54,698 nt of DNA from Clostridiales bacterium UBA3758 (GTDB lineage Bacteria; Bacillota; Clostridia; Oscillospirales; Oscillospiraceae). The stretch is from the NCBI GenBank assembly GCA_002371675.1, contig DFGE01000021.1:51028-105725 (forward strand). Direction: 5' to 3'. The number at the start of each line of letters is the position of its first letter. Within the stretch, counting starts at the first letter, position 1. A program made the translations under genes and the position numbers. Shown here one piece after another: positions 26,541 through 35,350 of the stretch. Below the pieces are notes generated by a model. That model saw nothing but the letters and a program-made list of their open reading frames with translations, did not search any database and was not told the DNA's origin.

Positions 26541-27647
26541 ATGCTTGAATTTGAAGAATACAAAGCCAGACTCAATGCCGACAAGCCCGCGCTCGAGGTG
26601 CTGCGCGGCGCGCTGAAGCTCGAGCCCGCCGTCAAGGAGATCGAGGAGCTCGAGGCTGCCAGCGAGCGCGACGGCTTCTGGAACGACGTTGCCAATGCGC
26701 AGAAGGTGCAGAAGCGCATCAAGGCGCTCAAGGCCAAGGTCGATAATTATAACCGCCTCTGCCAGAGCTGGGAGGATCTCTATACGCTGTGCGAGATGGC
26801 CCTCGAGGAGAGCGACAGCTCCATGCTCGAGGAGCTGAAGACGGAGTACGCCTCCTTCTCCGAAAAAATGCAGGAGACCCGCCTCAGCACCCTCCTCACC
26901 GGCGAGTATGATGCCAACAACGCCATCCTCACCTTCCACGCCGGCGCCGGCGGCACCGAGGCGCAGGACTGGGCCGCGATGCTCTACCGCATGTACAACA
27001 TGTGGGCCGACCGGCACGACTACAAGGTGAAGGTCATGGATTACCAGGACGGCGACGAGGCCGGTATCAAGAGCGCCACCATCATGATCGAGGGCGAGAA
27101 CGCCTATGGCTTCCTGCGCAGCGAGCACGGCGTGCACCGGCTCGTGCGTGTCTCGCCCTTCGATGCGGCCGGCCGGCGCCAGACCTCCTTCGCAGCGGTC
27201 GAGGTCATGCCGGAGATCACCGACGACACCGAGATCGTCCTCAAGGACGACGACATTGAGATGCAGGTCTACCGCTCCTCCGGGGCGGGCGGCCAGAAGG
27301 TCAACAAGACCTCCTCCGCGGTGCGCCTGATCCACAAGCCTACCGGCATCGTGGTCTCCTCCCAGGTCGAGCGCAGCCACTTCCAGAACCTCGAAAACTG
27401 CAAGAACATGCTGCGCGCGCGTCTGGCCGAGATCAAGGAGCGCGAGCATCTCGAAAAGATCAGCGATATCAAGGGCGTCCAGATGAAGATCGAATGGGGC
27501 AGCCAGATCCGCTCCTACGTGTTCATGCCCTACCAGATGGTCAAAGACCTGCGCACCGAGTATGAGACCGGCAACATCCAGGCCGTCATGGACGGCGATC
27601 TCGACGGCTTCATCAACGCCTTCCTGTCCATGAAGGCCGCCGACTGA
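26541..27647 (+). CDS. prfB: Peptide chain release factor 2
   Basis: 368 residues. Type 2 release factor by the SPF anticodon tripeptide (RVSPFDAAGRRQTSF, about 210) and the catalytic GGQ (SSGAGGQKVNKTSSAVRL, about 250). It terminates at UAA and UGA. The frame is continuous from the ATG, with no CTTTGA-type programmed +1 frameshift near codon 25, so the usual UGA autoregulation is absent. Single gene with its own promoter and a strong terminator. Confidence 0.95.
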   Translation: MLEFEEYKARLNADKPALEVLRGALKLEPAVKEIEELEAASERDGFWNDVANAQKVQKRIKALKAKVDNYNRLCQSWEDLYTLCEMALEESDSSMLEELKTEYASFSEKMQETRLSTLLTGEYDANNAILTFHAGAGGTEAQDWAAMLYRMYNMWADRHDYKVKVMDYQDGDEAGIKSATIMIEGENAYGFLRSEHGVHRLVRVSPFDAAGRRQTSFAAVEVMPEITDDTEIVLKDDDIEMQVYRSSGAGGQKVNKTSSAVRLIHKPTGIVVSSQVERSHFQNLENCKNMLRARLAEIKEREHLEKISDIKGVQMKIEWGSQIRSYVFMPYQMVKDLRTEYETGNIQAVMDGDLDGFINAFLSMKAAD

Positions 27648-27677
27648 GCGGGTCACGAACAACACGAATAAGAAGAA

Positions 27678-27720
27678 TCAAAAAGCTATCCCCACCTTTC
27701 GGGTGGGGATAGCTTTTTGA
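27678..27720. terminator. Bidirectional terminator between prfB and the surface operon
   Basis: A perfect 19-bp stem TCAAAAAGCTATCCCCACC (27678-27696) with its complement (27702-27720) around a five-base loop. A and T runs let it work for both converging transcripts. Confidence 0.93.
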
Positions 27721-27742
27721 TTATACGCCGCGGCGCGGCTGT

Positions 27743-29020
27743 TTATTTGACAAGCGCGCTGACGGTGTTCGTGCCGTTCGAGACGACGACGCTCTCGCCA
27801 GAGACCAGCTCCGCCCCGACGCGCAGGACGGTCTTGTAGCTGAAGGCAGTCTCGACGCCGGGGCCGTGCTCCCCGATGCGCAGCGTGTCGCCCGCTGCGC
27901 CCTTGATCGCGCAGAAGAGCCGCGGCAGCACCGTCTGCGGCTCGATCTGCTTCGTCGAGCCGATGACGGCCGTGAGCTCGCCGCCGGTGACGAGGAAGAG
28001 CCCCTCGGGCTGGACGGCCTGCTTGCCGGTCAGCAGGAGGAGCGTGCCGCCCTCGATGCTGACGTCGCCCACGCCGCTGCCCTTGACGCCGGACTGGATG
28101 CCGTCGCCCAGCGCGCGCAGCTCGAGCGAGCCGCCCAGGACACGCACAGACTGTGCGCGCAGACCGTCCTCCTGCGAGGAGACGAGGACGCTGCCGCCCT
28201 CCAGCGTGAGGGCGCGTCCGGCCTTGAGCGCCTTGCTGCTGGCGCTCTCGCCGTCGCCGCGCGCGGTGACGGCGAGCGTGCCGCCCGTGATGCGCAGGTC
28301 GGTCGCCGCCTGGATGCCGTCTCCGTCGCTGACGATGGTGACGTCCCCACCGGAGATCGTGATGAAGCCCTTGTCGGCCGTGTCGATCTCGGCAGACTTG
28401 ATGCCGTCGCCCTGTGCGGTGATGTTCAGCACCCCGCCCTTGATCTCAACGGAGTCGCTGCCCTTGACGCCGTTGTTCGCGGCGACGACGGTCACAACGC
28501 CCGCGTTGATGTCGAGATCGTCCTTGCAGGCGATGCCGTTGTTGAGGTAGCCACAGACCGTGAGGCGGCCGGAGCCCTCGATGTCCATGTCGTCCTCACT
28601 GTAGAGCGCGGCGCCGCTCTGCTCCGGATCGATACTGCCGAGCATCGCCTCGTCCCCGGAGATGAGGGTGTTGTCCGTCCCCTCCGCGAGCTGCAGGCGG
28701 AAATTCCCGGCCTGGACGATATGGATGGCGGCGCCGCCGGAGTTGGAGAGCGTGAGCCCCTCGAGGATCAGCGTGACCTCCATGGGGTTGTCGCCTGTGT
28801 CGATGACGACCTGGCGCTCTTCGCCGGAGCCGCTGAGGACATAGCTGCCGGCCGAGCCGATCTTCACGACGGCGCCCTCATCCTTTGCGCCGCCGCCATG
28901 GATCTCGACGGCAGAGCCGTTAAAAACGATGCGCGTGGCCTCGCTCTCCGTCTCGGCGGCGGAGCCGCAGGCGGCGAGCAGAAGCGCTGCAATGAGCAGC
29001 AGGGGAAGCAGTTTCTTCAT
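27743..29020 (-). CDS. Lipoprotein with carbohydrate-binding (Cthe_2159-type) beta-helix repeats
   Basis: 425 residues. Lipoprotein signal with lipobox LLLAACGS (Cys about 18). The rest is a repetitive right-handed beta-helix with rungs such as GGVLNITAQGDGIKS and GGDVTIVSDGDGIQA, each ending in GDGI or a variant, spaced about 20-30 residues. This matches the cadherin-like/Cthe_2159 family, described as calcium-dependent polysaccharide-binding surface proteins. It is the last gene of the CotH-VTC-DUF4956 operon, 10 bp after DUF4956. Confidence 0.82.
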   Translation of the reverse strand: MKKLLPLLLIAALLLAACGSAAETESEATRIVFNGSAVEIHGGGAKDEGAVVKIGSAGSYVLSGSGEERQVVIDTGDNPMEVTLILEGLTLSNSGGAAIHIVQAGNFRLQLAEGTDNTLISGDEAMLGSIDPEQSGAALYSEDDMDIEGSGRLTVCGYLNNGIACKDDLDINAGVVTVVAANNGVKGSDSVEIKGGVLNITAQGDGIKSAEIDTADKGFITISGGDVTIVSDGDGIQAATDLRITGGTLAVTARGDGESASSKALKAGRALTLEGGSVLVSSQEDGLRAQSVRVLGGSLELRALGDGIQSGVKGSGVGDVSIEGGTLLLLTGKQAVQPEGLFLVTGGELTAVIGSTKQIEPQTVLPRLFCAIKGAAGDTLRIGEHGPGVETAFSYKTVLRVGAELVSGESVVVSNGTNTVSALVK

Positions 29021-29030
29021 GGAAGCTCCT

Positions 29031-29699
29031 TTACATGATCTCCCTGTCGGCCTCGCGGCTGCAGACGATGTTGAGATTGCCGTTGCGGCAGCGGATGTCG
29101 TCGAGAAAAGCGCGCGTATGCTCGGGGTCCCTGAGCTCAATGGCGTAGCTCAGCTCGTAGAGCGTGCCCATATTGGTGGTGCGCACCTTGGTCAGCTCGT
29201 GCGAGAGGGTGTATTTCTCAAAGAGATCGTCGAAGAGCTCCTCATAGTTGAGGTCCTCCGGGATCGTGATCTTGAGCGTGCGCTGGCGCATGTTGGCCTC
29301 GCCGAAGCGGGTGCGCGCGAGCAGCAGCACGAAGCTCGCCATCAGCACGAAGAAAATGCCCGCAAATACGACATAGCCCATCCCGCAGGCGAGACCGATC
29401 GCGACGGACATGAACAGCCCCGCGATCTCCTTGGCGCTGCCGGGCGCGCTGCGGAAGCGCACCAGGGCGAAGGTGCCGGCCACGGCGAGACCCGCGCCGA
29501 TATTGCCGTTGACCATCATGATGACGAGCGAGACGATCGGCGGGAGCAGAGCCAGCGCCTGGGTGAAGGCGCCGCTGTGCCGGTCGCGCGCGAGAAAGAC
29601 GAGCGCCGTGCCGACGCCGAGCACAACGGCGCACAGCTCGCAGAGCAGAAAGGCCGTGAGGGTCATCTGCGAGGGGATGATGCTGCTGAGAATGGACAT
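29031..29699 (-). CDS. DUF4956 membrane protein
   Basis: 222 residues. About four membrane segments in the N-terminal 130 residues, with VNGNIGAGLAVAGTFALVRFRSAPGSAKEIAGLF (roughly 63-96) as the conserved core of DUF4956. A soluble C-terminal ferredoxin-like half follows (LKITIPEDLNYEELFDDLFE). Function unknown. DUF4956 genes are regularly found next to VTC-domain polymerases and CotH proteins, as here; it lies 42 bp downstream of the VTC gene. Confidence 0.85.
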   Translation of the reverse strand: MSILSSIIPSQMTLTAFLLCELCAVVLGVGTALVFLARDRHSGAFTQALALLPPIVSLVIMMVNGNIGAGLAVAGTFALVRFRSAPGSAKEIAGLFMSVAIGLACGMGYVVFAGIFFVLMASFVLLLARTRFGEANMRQRTLKITIPEDLNYEELFDDLFEKYTLSHELTKVRTTNMGTLYELSYAIELRDPEHTRAFLDDIRCRNGNLNIVCSREADREIM

Positions 29700-29741
29700 A
29701 AGAGAGTCCTCCTGATGTGAGTTACTTGGAGATGCGCCGCG

Positions 29742-30485
29742 TCAATCGGCTGCGGCGGTGAGAGCTTCCCGGCTTTCGGGGTCGGAAAAGAGCGTGCAGA
29801 GGATGTGCTCGCGGTAGCAGGTGCCGTACTTGGAGAAGCTCACCGGGAAGATCTTTTCCTCGCTGAGCAGATGCGCGAGCCAAAGCGGAGCCGCATCCGG
29901 GATCTTGATCTCCATGAGCACCTCGCCCGGCGCGAGCAGCGCTTCGCCGCCGTCGCCCGCCGTGAGGGAGAGCGCGTCGCCGCGCCAGCGCAGGTTCCGA
30001 TCGAAGGTGATGCGCAGCTCGGGCTGATCCTTGACCCGCCAGGCCTCCCGGTCACAGGCGATGAAGACGCGCGGCTGCACGTCGTTCTCGCGCAGGAACC
30101 AGGCGATCTCCCGGAGCGTCTGGCTGTCGCCCGGCGCGGGGATCTTCCCCGCGAGCCAGTCCTCTGCGGCGGAGGCCGGGAGGGCGGCGCGGCGCTTGTA
30201 CACCACGCCCTTGTATTTTTTCTTGAGCTCTACGAAGACCTCACCCGCCGCATCCGGCACGCCGTAGCTGCGCAGGCGGAGTTTTTCCTTGTAGACGGGC
30301 CGCTCCAGCGAGCGGCGGATCAGCGAGAAATCTCCGCTGTCGTAATACAGGCTGCATACGGTGCTGCGCGGGTATTCATCCTCCTCCAGCCGTCCGCCCA
30401 GCTTGTCCCAGAGACGCGCAAAGGCCTCGGCGGAGAGGAGATATTTCTTTTCATAGCGCTTGAAGGTGAGAATGGTGTCTCTCAT
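29742..30485 (-). CDS. VTC-domain (polyphosphate polymerase-like) protein
   Basis: 247 residues, CYTH/VTC tunnel fold. Basic and acidic tunnel residues visible: FKRYEKKYLLS near the start, YYDSGDFSLIRRSLERPVYK, KLRLRSYG, VFVELKKKYKGVVYKRR, LMEIKIPD near the C-terminus and the closing FSKYGTCY. Eukaryotic VTC4 makes polyphosphate from ATP; the bacterial product is not established. No SPX or membrane domain is attached. Its start overlaps the CotH stop (ATGA). Confidence 0.85.
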   Translation of the reverse strand: MRDTILTFKRYEKKYLLSAEAFARLWDKLGGRLEEDEYPRSTVCSLYYDSGDFSLIRRSLERPVYKEKLRLRSYGVPDAAGEVFVELKKKYKGVVYKRRAALPASAAEDWLAGKIPAPGDSQTLREIAWFLRENDVQPRVFIACDREAWRVKDQPELRITFDRNLRWRGDALSLTAGDGGEALLAPGEVLMEIKIPDAAPLWLAHLLSEEKIFPVSFSKYGTCYREHILCTLFSDPESREALTAAAD

Positions 30486-32917
30486 GGCTGCACGCCTCCG
30501 AAATAGCGCTCCCGCTCGGCGTCGCCGAGCGCGAAGATCTCGCAGAGCGCGTCCGCGCCGTGCTGCGCCCAGCCTTCGTCGGAGATGAAGCTGCGCAGCC
30601 AGCGCACGTTCCACTCCCAGGATTCCGGCTTGTTGCCGAGCCGCAGGAAGTCGCGCCGGATCTCGGGGGCGAGCTCCGCCTCCAGCCGGTCGATCTCCCG
30701 GAGGACGTTCTCGTCCGCGAGCGTGGTGGACAGCAGCTCTCCCGCCCGCGTCAGAAGACGGTCGCGGAAGTCGGCGTTTTTCAGCAGCGGCGCGATGATC
30801 ATCGACACCTGCCGCGCCTGCAGCTGCCAGGGGGAGAGAATGTTGGTGAACTGCTCGTCCCGCTCGGAGAGGGTCGCGTCCATGTCGTAATACATGAGCC
30901 GCCAGCGCCCGTCGTCCTCCGTGCTGCGGCAATAGCGGAGATTGCCGTAGGTGAGGTCGGTATTGGCGCACCAGCCCTCCAGCACGATCCAGTCGATAAC
31001 GCTGTCGAGATCCAGGCGGCGGCTGAGCTCCTCATAGTTGGCGCTGTCGCTGAGATCATGCGTGTCGCAGTAGTCGAGGACGTCTATGTAAAACTCGTCG
31101 TTGGGATAGACCTCGGATTCCACCACCCGCACGCTCGACTCGCTCACGCCGCGCTGCCGCGCGACCATCGCGCTGCTCAGACGCTCGGTGAGCGCGTAGA
31201 TCCCGGAATAGACCCCGTCGATATACACGACCACGTAGCGGCTGCGCTGGCTGAAAACGGCGTCGGAGCTCTGCTGCGCAAGCGCCTCGCAGAGCTCGTT
31301 GCGCATGCTGGCGCGGTTGTAGTCCTGCCCGCAGCGCAGGATGAGGGAGGAAAACTCCGTCACGCCGCCGCCGAACAGATCATACTGTACGCTCTCTGCG
31401 CCGTACTGTCCGCGCAGACGCAGGCTCATGTTCTTCTTCGGGAGCACGAGGCTGGTGTCCCCGTGCATCTTGATCCCGCAAGGGACGGTGAAGCTGCCGG
31501 CATCGTCATAATAGGAGAAGCTTGCCCGGGTCTCGACGACCTTGATCCCCTTGTTGTAGATGTTCTGGAAGGTACCGGGCGCGTCGTTGATGAGACTCAC
31601 GACGGGCAGCGTGTGCCCCTCGTTGAGAATGTAGCAGAGCGTGAGCACGCGGCTCGGCAGCGCGCCCTCCTCCAGGCAGATCGCGCGCACGCTGCCGGTC
31701 TGCTTGACCGAGAGCGGCCCCTTCCAGACGGGGCTGTTCTCCGTGGGAACACTGCCGTCGGTGGTATAGCGGATCACGCCGCTGCCGGCGAGTGCGACCT
31801 CTACGCTGTCTACGTCGTCGAACACGCCGTCCTCGGTGAGCGCAACGGGCATCGCCGAGACGCGGCGGAAACCGGACTTGTTCTTTTCACCGGGGCTCGG
31901 CATGGCGAAGTAGAACCAGCCGTTTTTGCCCTCGAGGCGGCCGAGGCTGCCGTCATAGGGGATATCGCGGAGCGGAGCGTAATCTACCAGCGTGCCGTCG
32001 CTGCGGCTGAGGTAGAGCTGCTCGGAAAAGGCGTCGAGATTGAAGGCGGCGCAGACCGGCGCGCTGCCCAGCAGCGGATTGGAGCGGTCAAAGCGCAGCA
32101 GCCAGCGCTCGCCGGGCGAGAGGGTCACGTTCGGGAGCGTATAGCAGAGCAGATCGTCCGCGTCGTCGGAGATGCAGTAGTCGGACAGGCGCAGCTGCGA
32201 GCGGGAATTGTTCTTGAGCTCCACCCAGTCGCTCTCGCCGAGCACGCCCGCCCATGCGCTGTGGACATTGGCGACGACGACCTCGTTGATCGTCAGATCC
32301 GCAGGCGCGGCGAGCGAGGCCTGAAAGGCCTCGTAGCCTGCAGCGTCGTTGGCATAGCCCGGCGTGGGGTAGCAGCTCTCCTCGTAGCCCCCGTCCGCCT
32401 TGAGACGCACGGAGACGTCGGCGCGCGCGCTCATGCAGGGCGCGGAGGAGACGGCTGCGCCGTCGGGGGAGCGCAGGAAGAGAGTCTCTCCCTCCGAGAG
32501 GGCAAAGTCCGTGTGCAGCCCGCTCTCGCCGCGGTCGGCGTAGAGGAGAAGGAAAGCCCCCGGCGCGAGCTCCTCGTCCGGCAGCGTCCAGCCGTAAGCG
32601 GCCTCCTTGTCGCTCACGCGCCAGCCGGAGAGAGATACGGGCGCGTCTCCGATGTTCTGCAGCTCAAACCAGTCGGGAAAGGCGCCGCTTTCATCGCGGA
32701 GCGTCGCGCGGTTTTTGACCATCAGCTCCGAGATCACAAGCTGCGCCGACGCATAGTCCGCCTGAGGCGAAGGGGAAACGCTCTCCGGCTGCGCGTCGGG
32801 GATCGTCCCCGCGGCGTTGGCGCGCTGCAGCAGGACGAACAGCAGCCCTGCCAGCAGCAAAGCGGCTGCTGTCAGCGCCAGATTCACTTTTTTCGCCCGA
32901 TTTGCCCGTCTGCTCAC
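30482..32917 (-). CDS. CotH kinase-family protein with lamin-tail domains
   Basis: 811 residues. One N-terminal membrane anchor (about 12-32), then two lamin-tail-like domains (QLVISELMVKNRATLRDESG, about 60; DLTINEVVVANVHSAW, about 210), a short beta domain, and a CotH-type kinase from about residue 450. In that domain are MHGDTSLVLPKKNMSLRL, the YVDGVYSGIYALTERL region (YIDG here) and LMYYDMDATLS with the metal-binding Asp. CotH kinases phosphorylate secreted or coat proteins. A GTG start at 32917 with AAAGGAGA is preferred; the upstream ATG frame crosses the promoter. Confidence 0.85.
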   Translation of the reverse strand: MSRRANRAKKVNLALTAAALLLAGLLFVLLQRANAAGTIPDAQPESVSPSPQADYASAQLVISELMVKNRATLRDESGAFPDWFELQNIGDAPVSLSGWRVSDKEAAYGWTLPDEELAPGAFLLLYADRGESGLHTDFALSEGETLFLRSPDGAAVSSAPCMSARADVSVRLKADGGYEESCYPTPGYANDAAGYEAFQASLAAPADLTINEVVVANVHSAWAGVLGESDWVELKNNSRSQLRLSDYCISDDADDLLCYTLPNVTLSPGERWLLRFDRSNPLLGSAPVCAAFNLDAFSEQLYLSRSDGTLVDYAPLRDIPYDGSLGRLEGKNGWFYFAMPSPGEKNKSGFRRVSAMPVALTEDGVFDDVDSVEVALAGSGVIRYTTDGSVPTENSPVWKGPLSVKQTGSVRAICLEEGALPSRVLTLCYILNEGHTLPVVSLINDAPGTFQNIYNKGIKVVETRASFSYYDDAGSFTVPCGIKMHGDTSLVLPKKNMSLRLRGQYGAESVQYDLFGGGVTEFSSLILRCGQDYNRASMRNELCEALAQQSSDAVFSQRSRYVVVYIDGVYSGIYALTERLSSAMVARQRGVSESSVRVVESEVYPNDEFYIDVLDYCDTHDLSDSANYEELSRRLDLDSVIDWIVLEGWCANTDLTYGNLRYCRSTEDDGRWRLMYYDMDATLSERDEQFTNILSPWQLQARQVSMIIAPLLKNADFRDRLLTRAGELLSTTLADENVLREIDRLEAELAPEIRRDFLRLGNKPESWEWNVRWLRSFISDEGWAQHGADALCEIFALGDAERERYFGGVQP

Positions 32918-32962
32918 GCGTTTCTCCTTTGGTTCCGGTAAGAACCGATAAAAAGTCAGAAT

Positions 32963-32992
32963 ATTATACAGCAACTTGCGCCGCGGTGTCAA
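32963..32992 (-). promoter_or_regulatory. Promoter of the CotH-VTC-DUF4956 operon
   Basis: Minus strand TTGACA (32992-32987), 18 bp, TATAAT (32968-32963). The GTG start follows about 45 bp later. No operator symmetry is obvious. Confidence 0.85.
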
Positions 32993-33036
32993 CGCCGGAG
33001 AAGGCTTTTTCCGCGGCGCGGCGCGGGTCGGATCGG

Positions 33037-33065
33037 TTGACAAGCCCCGAAGGACACAATATAAT
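33037..33065 (+). promoter_or_regulatory. Promoter of the ansA gene chain
   Basis: TTGACA (33037-33042), 17 bp, TATAAT (33060-33065): both boxes perfect. It is back to back with the CotH operon promoter, about 45 bp between the two -35 boxes. Confidence 0.9.
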
Positions 33066-33128
33066 ATATAGTCAGCCAGTCAGCGACGCTCCGCCGCACA
33101 CAGCTGCGGAGACGAAGAAGGAGAAGAA

Positions 33129-34145
33129 ATGAAACGTATTCTGATGCTCGGTACCGGCGGCACCATCGCCTCGGAGAAAACGCCGGACGGTCTCACCCCG
33201 GAACTCAGCCCGGAGCAGCTGCTGCGCGCTGTCCCGGCCATCTCCGGGATCTGCAAGGTGGACTGCCTTTCCCTCTTTTCCCTTGACAGCACCAATATCA
33301 CCCCCGTCCACTGGCAGGCGGTGACGCGCGCCATCCGCGCCCACTACCACGAGTACGACGGCTTTGTTATCAGCCACGGCACCGATACCATGGCCTATAC
33401 CGCCGCGGCCCTGAGCTACATGATCCAGGGGAGCGAAAAGCCCATCATCCTCACCGGCGCGCAGAAGCCCATCCACTATGACTCCACCGACTCCAAAATC
33501 AACCTCACCGACGCCTTCACCTGCGCCTGCTCGGACAAGCTCCACGGCGTCTGCATCGTCTTCAACGGCCGCGTCATCCTCGGCACCCGCGCCCGCAAGA
33601 CCTGCTCCAAGAGCTATTCCGCCTTTTCCAGCATCAATTTCCCCGATCTCGGCATCCTGCATGATAACCGCCTTCTCTGCTATATCTCCCCCGAATACGA
33701 GGCAGTTCCGCGCTGGTTCGATCGGCTCGATACCCGCGTCGGCCTCATCAAAATGGTCCCGGGGACAGATTTTGAGCTGCTGGAGTTCATGCTGGCACGC
33801 AAGGACGCCGTGCTCATCGAGTGCTTCGGCGTAGGCGGCCTGCCCGACTACCAGGGCGACAGGCTGTTCGAGGCCGTCCGGCGCTATACGGAGGCGGGCA
33901 AATACCTCGTCATGACGACGCAGGTGCAGAACGAGGGCTCGGATCTGTCGGTCTACAGCGTGGGCTACCGCCTCAAGGGCAACCCCCGCGTGCTCGAGGC
34001 CTATGATATGACCACCGAGGCCGCTTACGCGAAGATCATGTGGATCCTCGGCGAGACACAGGATCCCGCGGAGGTCGGCAGGCTGTTCTATACCCCGGTT
34101 GCGCATGATCTTCTGCAGAGCGACCGGGATCGGGAGGCGCTATGA
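33129..34145 (+). CDS. ansA: Type I asparaginase
   Basis: 338 residues. N-terminal nucleophile loop MLGTGGTIASEKTPDG (Thr in GGTIAS) and second motif FVISHGTDTMAYTAAALSYM (about 78-97) with the catalytic Thr-Asp. The absence of a signal peptide and the length fit a cytoplasmic type I enzyme converting asparagine to aspartate and ammonia. Its stop overlaps the next ATG (ATGA), starting a five-gene coupled chain. Some relatives also act on glutamine. Confidence 0.93.
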   Translation: MKRILMLGTGGTIASEKTPDGLTPELSPEQLLRAVPAISGICKVDCLSLFSLDSTNITPVHWQAVTRAIRAHYHEYDGFVISHGTDTMAYTAAALSYMIQGSEKPIILTGAQKPIHYDSTDSKINLTDAFTCACSDKLHGVCIVFNGRVILGTRARKTCSKSYSAFSSINFPDLGILHDNRLLCYISPEYEAVPRWFDRLDTRVGLIKMVPGTDFELLEFMLARKDAVLIECFGVGGLPDYQGDRLFEAVRRYTEAGKYLVMTTQVQNEGSDLSVYSVGYRLKGNPRVLEAYDMTTEAAYAKIMWILGETQDPAEVGRLFYTPVAHDLLQSDRDREAL

Positions 34146-35350
34146 CACGTGTGATCGTCATCGGCGGCGGCGCCTCCGGCATCGCCGCAGCGCTCAGCGC
34201 GGCGGAGCGGGAGGAGAACGAGGTTCTGCTGCTCGAGCGGCAGCAGCGCATCGGCCGCAAGCTCCTCGCGACCGGCAACGGCCGCTGCAATCTCACCAAT
34301 ACCGGGGCGGCCCTGCCCCGCTACCACGGGGCAGATCCCGCCTTTGCCGCGCCCGCGCTGCGTGCCTATCCCCCGCGCGCGATCCTGGACTATTTCGCCT
34401 CGCTCGGCCTGCTCACAACGGAGGAATACGGCGGGCGGGTCTATCCGCTCTCCAATTCCGCCAACTCCGTGCTGGACGTGCTGCGCTTCGAGCTCGAGCG
34501 CCGCGGCGTACAGCAGCGCTGCGCCTGCCCGGTGCAGAGCGTCGCACGTGAGCGCGGCGGCTTCGCCGTCACGGCGGAGGGCGAGCGCCTGCATGCCGAC
34601 AAGCTCATCCTCGCCTGCGGCGGCGCCGCGGGCGCCAAGCTCGGCGGTGTGATGGACGGCTACCAGCTCGCCAAGGCCCTCGGCCACAAACGTACCGCGC
34701 TCTATCCCGCCCTCGTCCAGGTCGTGACCGAGCCGAGCTATCCGCGCGCGCTCAAGGGCGTGCGCGTGCAGGCGCGGCTGCAGCTGCTGCAAAACGGCAG
34801 CGCGGTCGCGGAGAGCGAGGGCGAGGTTCAGTTTACGGATAACGGGGTCTCCGGCCCCGCGGTCTTCGATCTCTCGCGCGCCGTCTCCACGGGCTGCGCC
34901 GGGCAGGAGCTGAAGCTCATGCTGCTCCCGCAGGATGAAGAGACGCTGCGCGGCCTCCTGCTTCGCCGCCGTGAGGCGCTGCCCTCGCTGCCCGCCGGGG
35001 AGATCTTCACCGGTATGCTCCACAATCGCCTCGGCCGCATGGCCGTGCGCTACAGCGGCGTCGACGCGGCCAAGCCCCTCGAGGAACTGGACGCGCGCGA
35101 GCTGCATGCGCTCGCCGCCGCCTGCCGGGACTTTCGCCTTCCCGTGCGCGGCACGGAGGGCTTCGACCACGCGCAGGTCACCGCCGGCGGCCTCCGCACG
35201 GAGGAGTTCGACCCCGAGACCCTGGAGAGCCGCCTCGTCCCCGGGCTCTTTGCCTGCGGCGAGCTGCTCGACATCGACGGCGACTGCGGCGGCTTCAACC
35301 TCCAGTGGGCCTGGGCGAGCGGCCGTCTGGCGGGGAGGCTCGGCAGATGA
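34142..35350 (+). CDS. HI0933/BaiN-like FAD-dependent oxidoreductase
   Basis: 402 residues. N-terminal Rossmann FAD loop VIVIGGGASGIAAALSAAE, the family signature GRKLLATGNGRCNLTN (about 37-52), and C-terminal FACGELLDIDGDCGGFNLQ with the second FAD contact. Members of this family include a bile-acid reductase, but most are uncharacterised; a substrate cannot be assigned. It overlaps its neighbours by ATGA on both sides, implying coordinated synthesis with the next flavoprotein. Confidence 0.88.
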   Translation: MTRVIVIGGGASGIAAALSAAEREENEVLLLERQQRIGRKLLATGNGRCNLTNTGAALPRYHGADPAFAAPALRAYPPRAILDYFASLGLLTTEEYGGRVYPLSNSANSVLDVLRFELERRGVQQRCACPVQSVARERGGFAVTAEGERLHADKLILACGGAAGAKLGGVMDGYQLAKALGHKRTALYPALVQVVTEPSYPRALKGVRVQARLQLLQNGSAVAESEGEVQFTDNGVSGPAVFDLSRAVSTGCAGQELKLMLLPQDEETLRGLLLRRREALPSLPAGEIFTGMLHNRLGRMAVRYSGVDAAKPLEELDARELHALAAACRDFRLPVRGTEGFDHAQVTAGGLRTEEFDPETLESRLVPGLFACGELLDIDGDCGGFNLQWAWASGRLAGRLGR

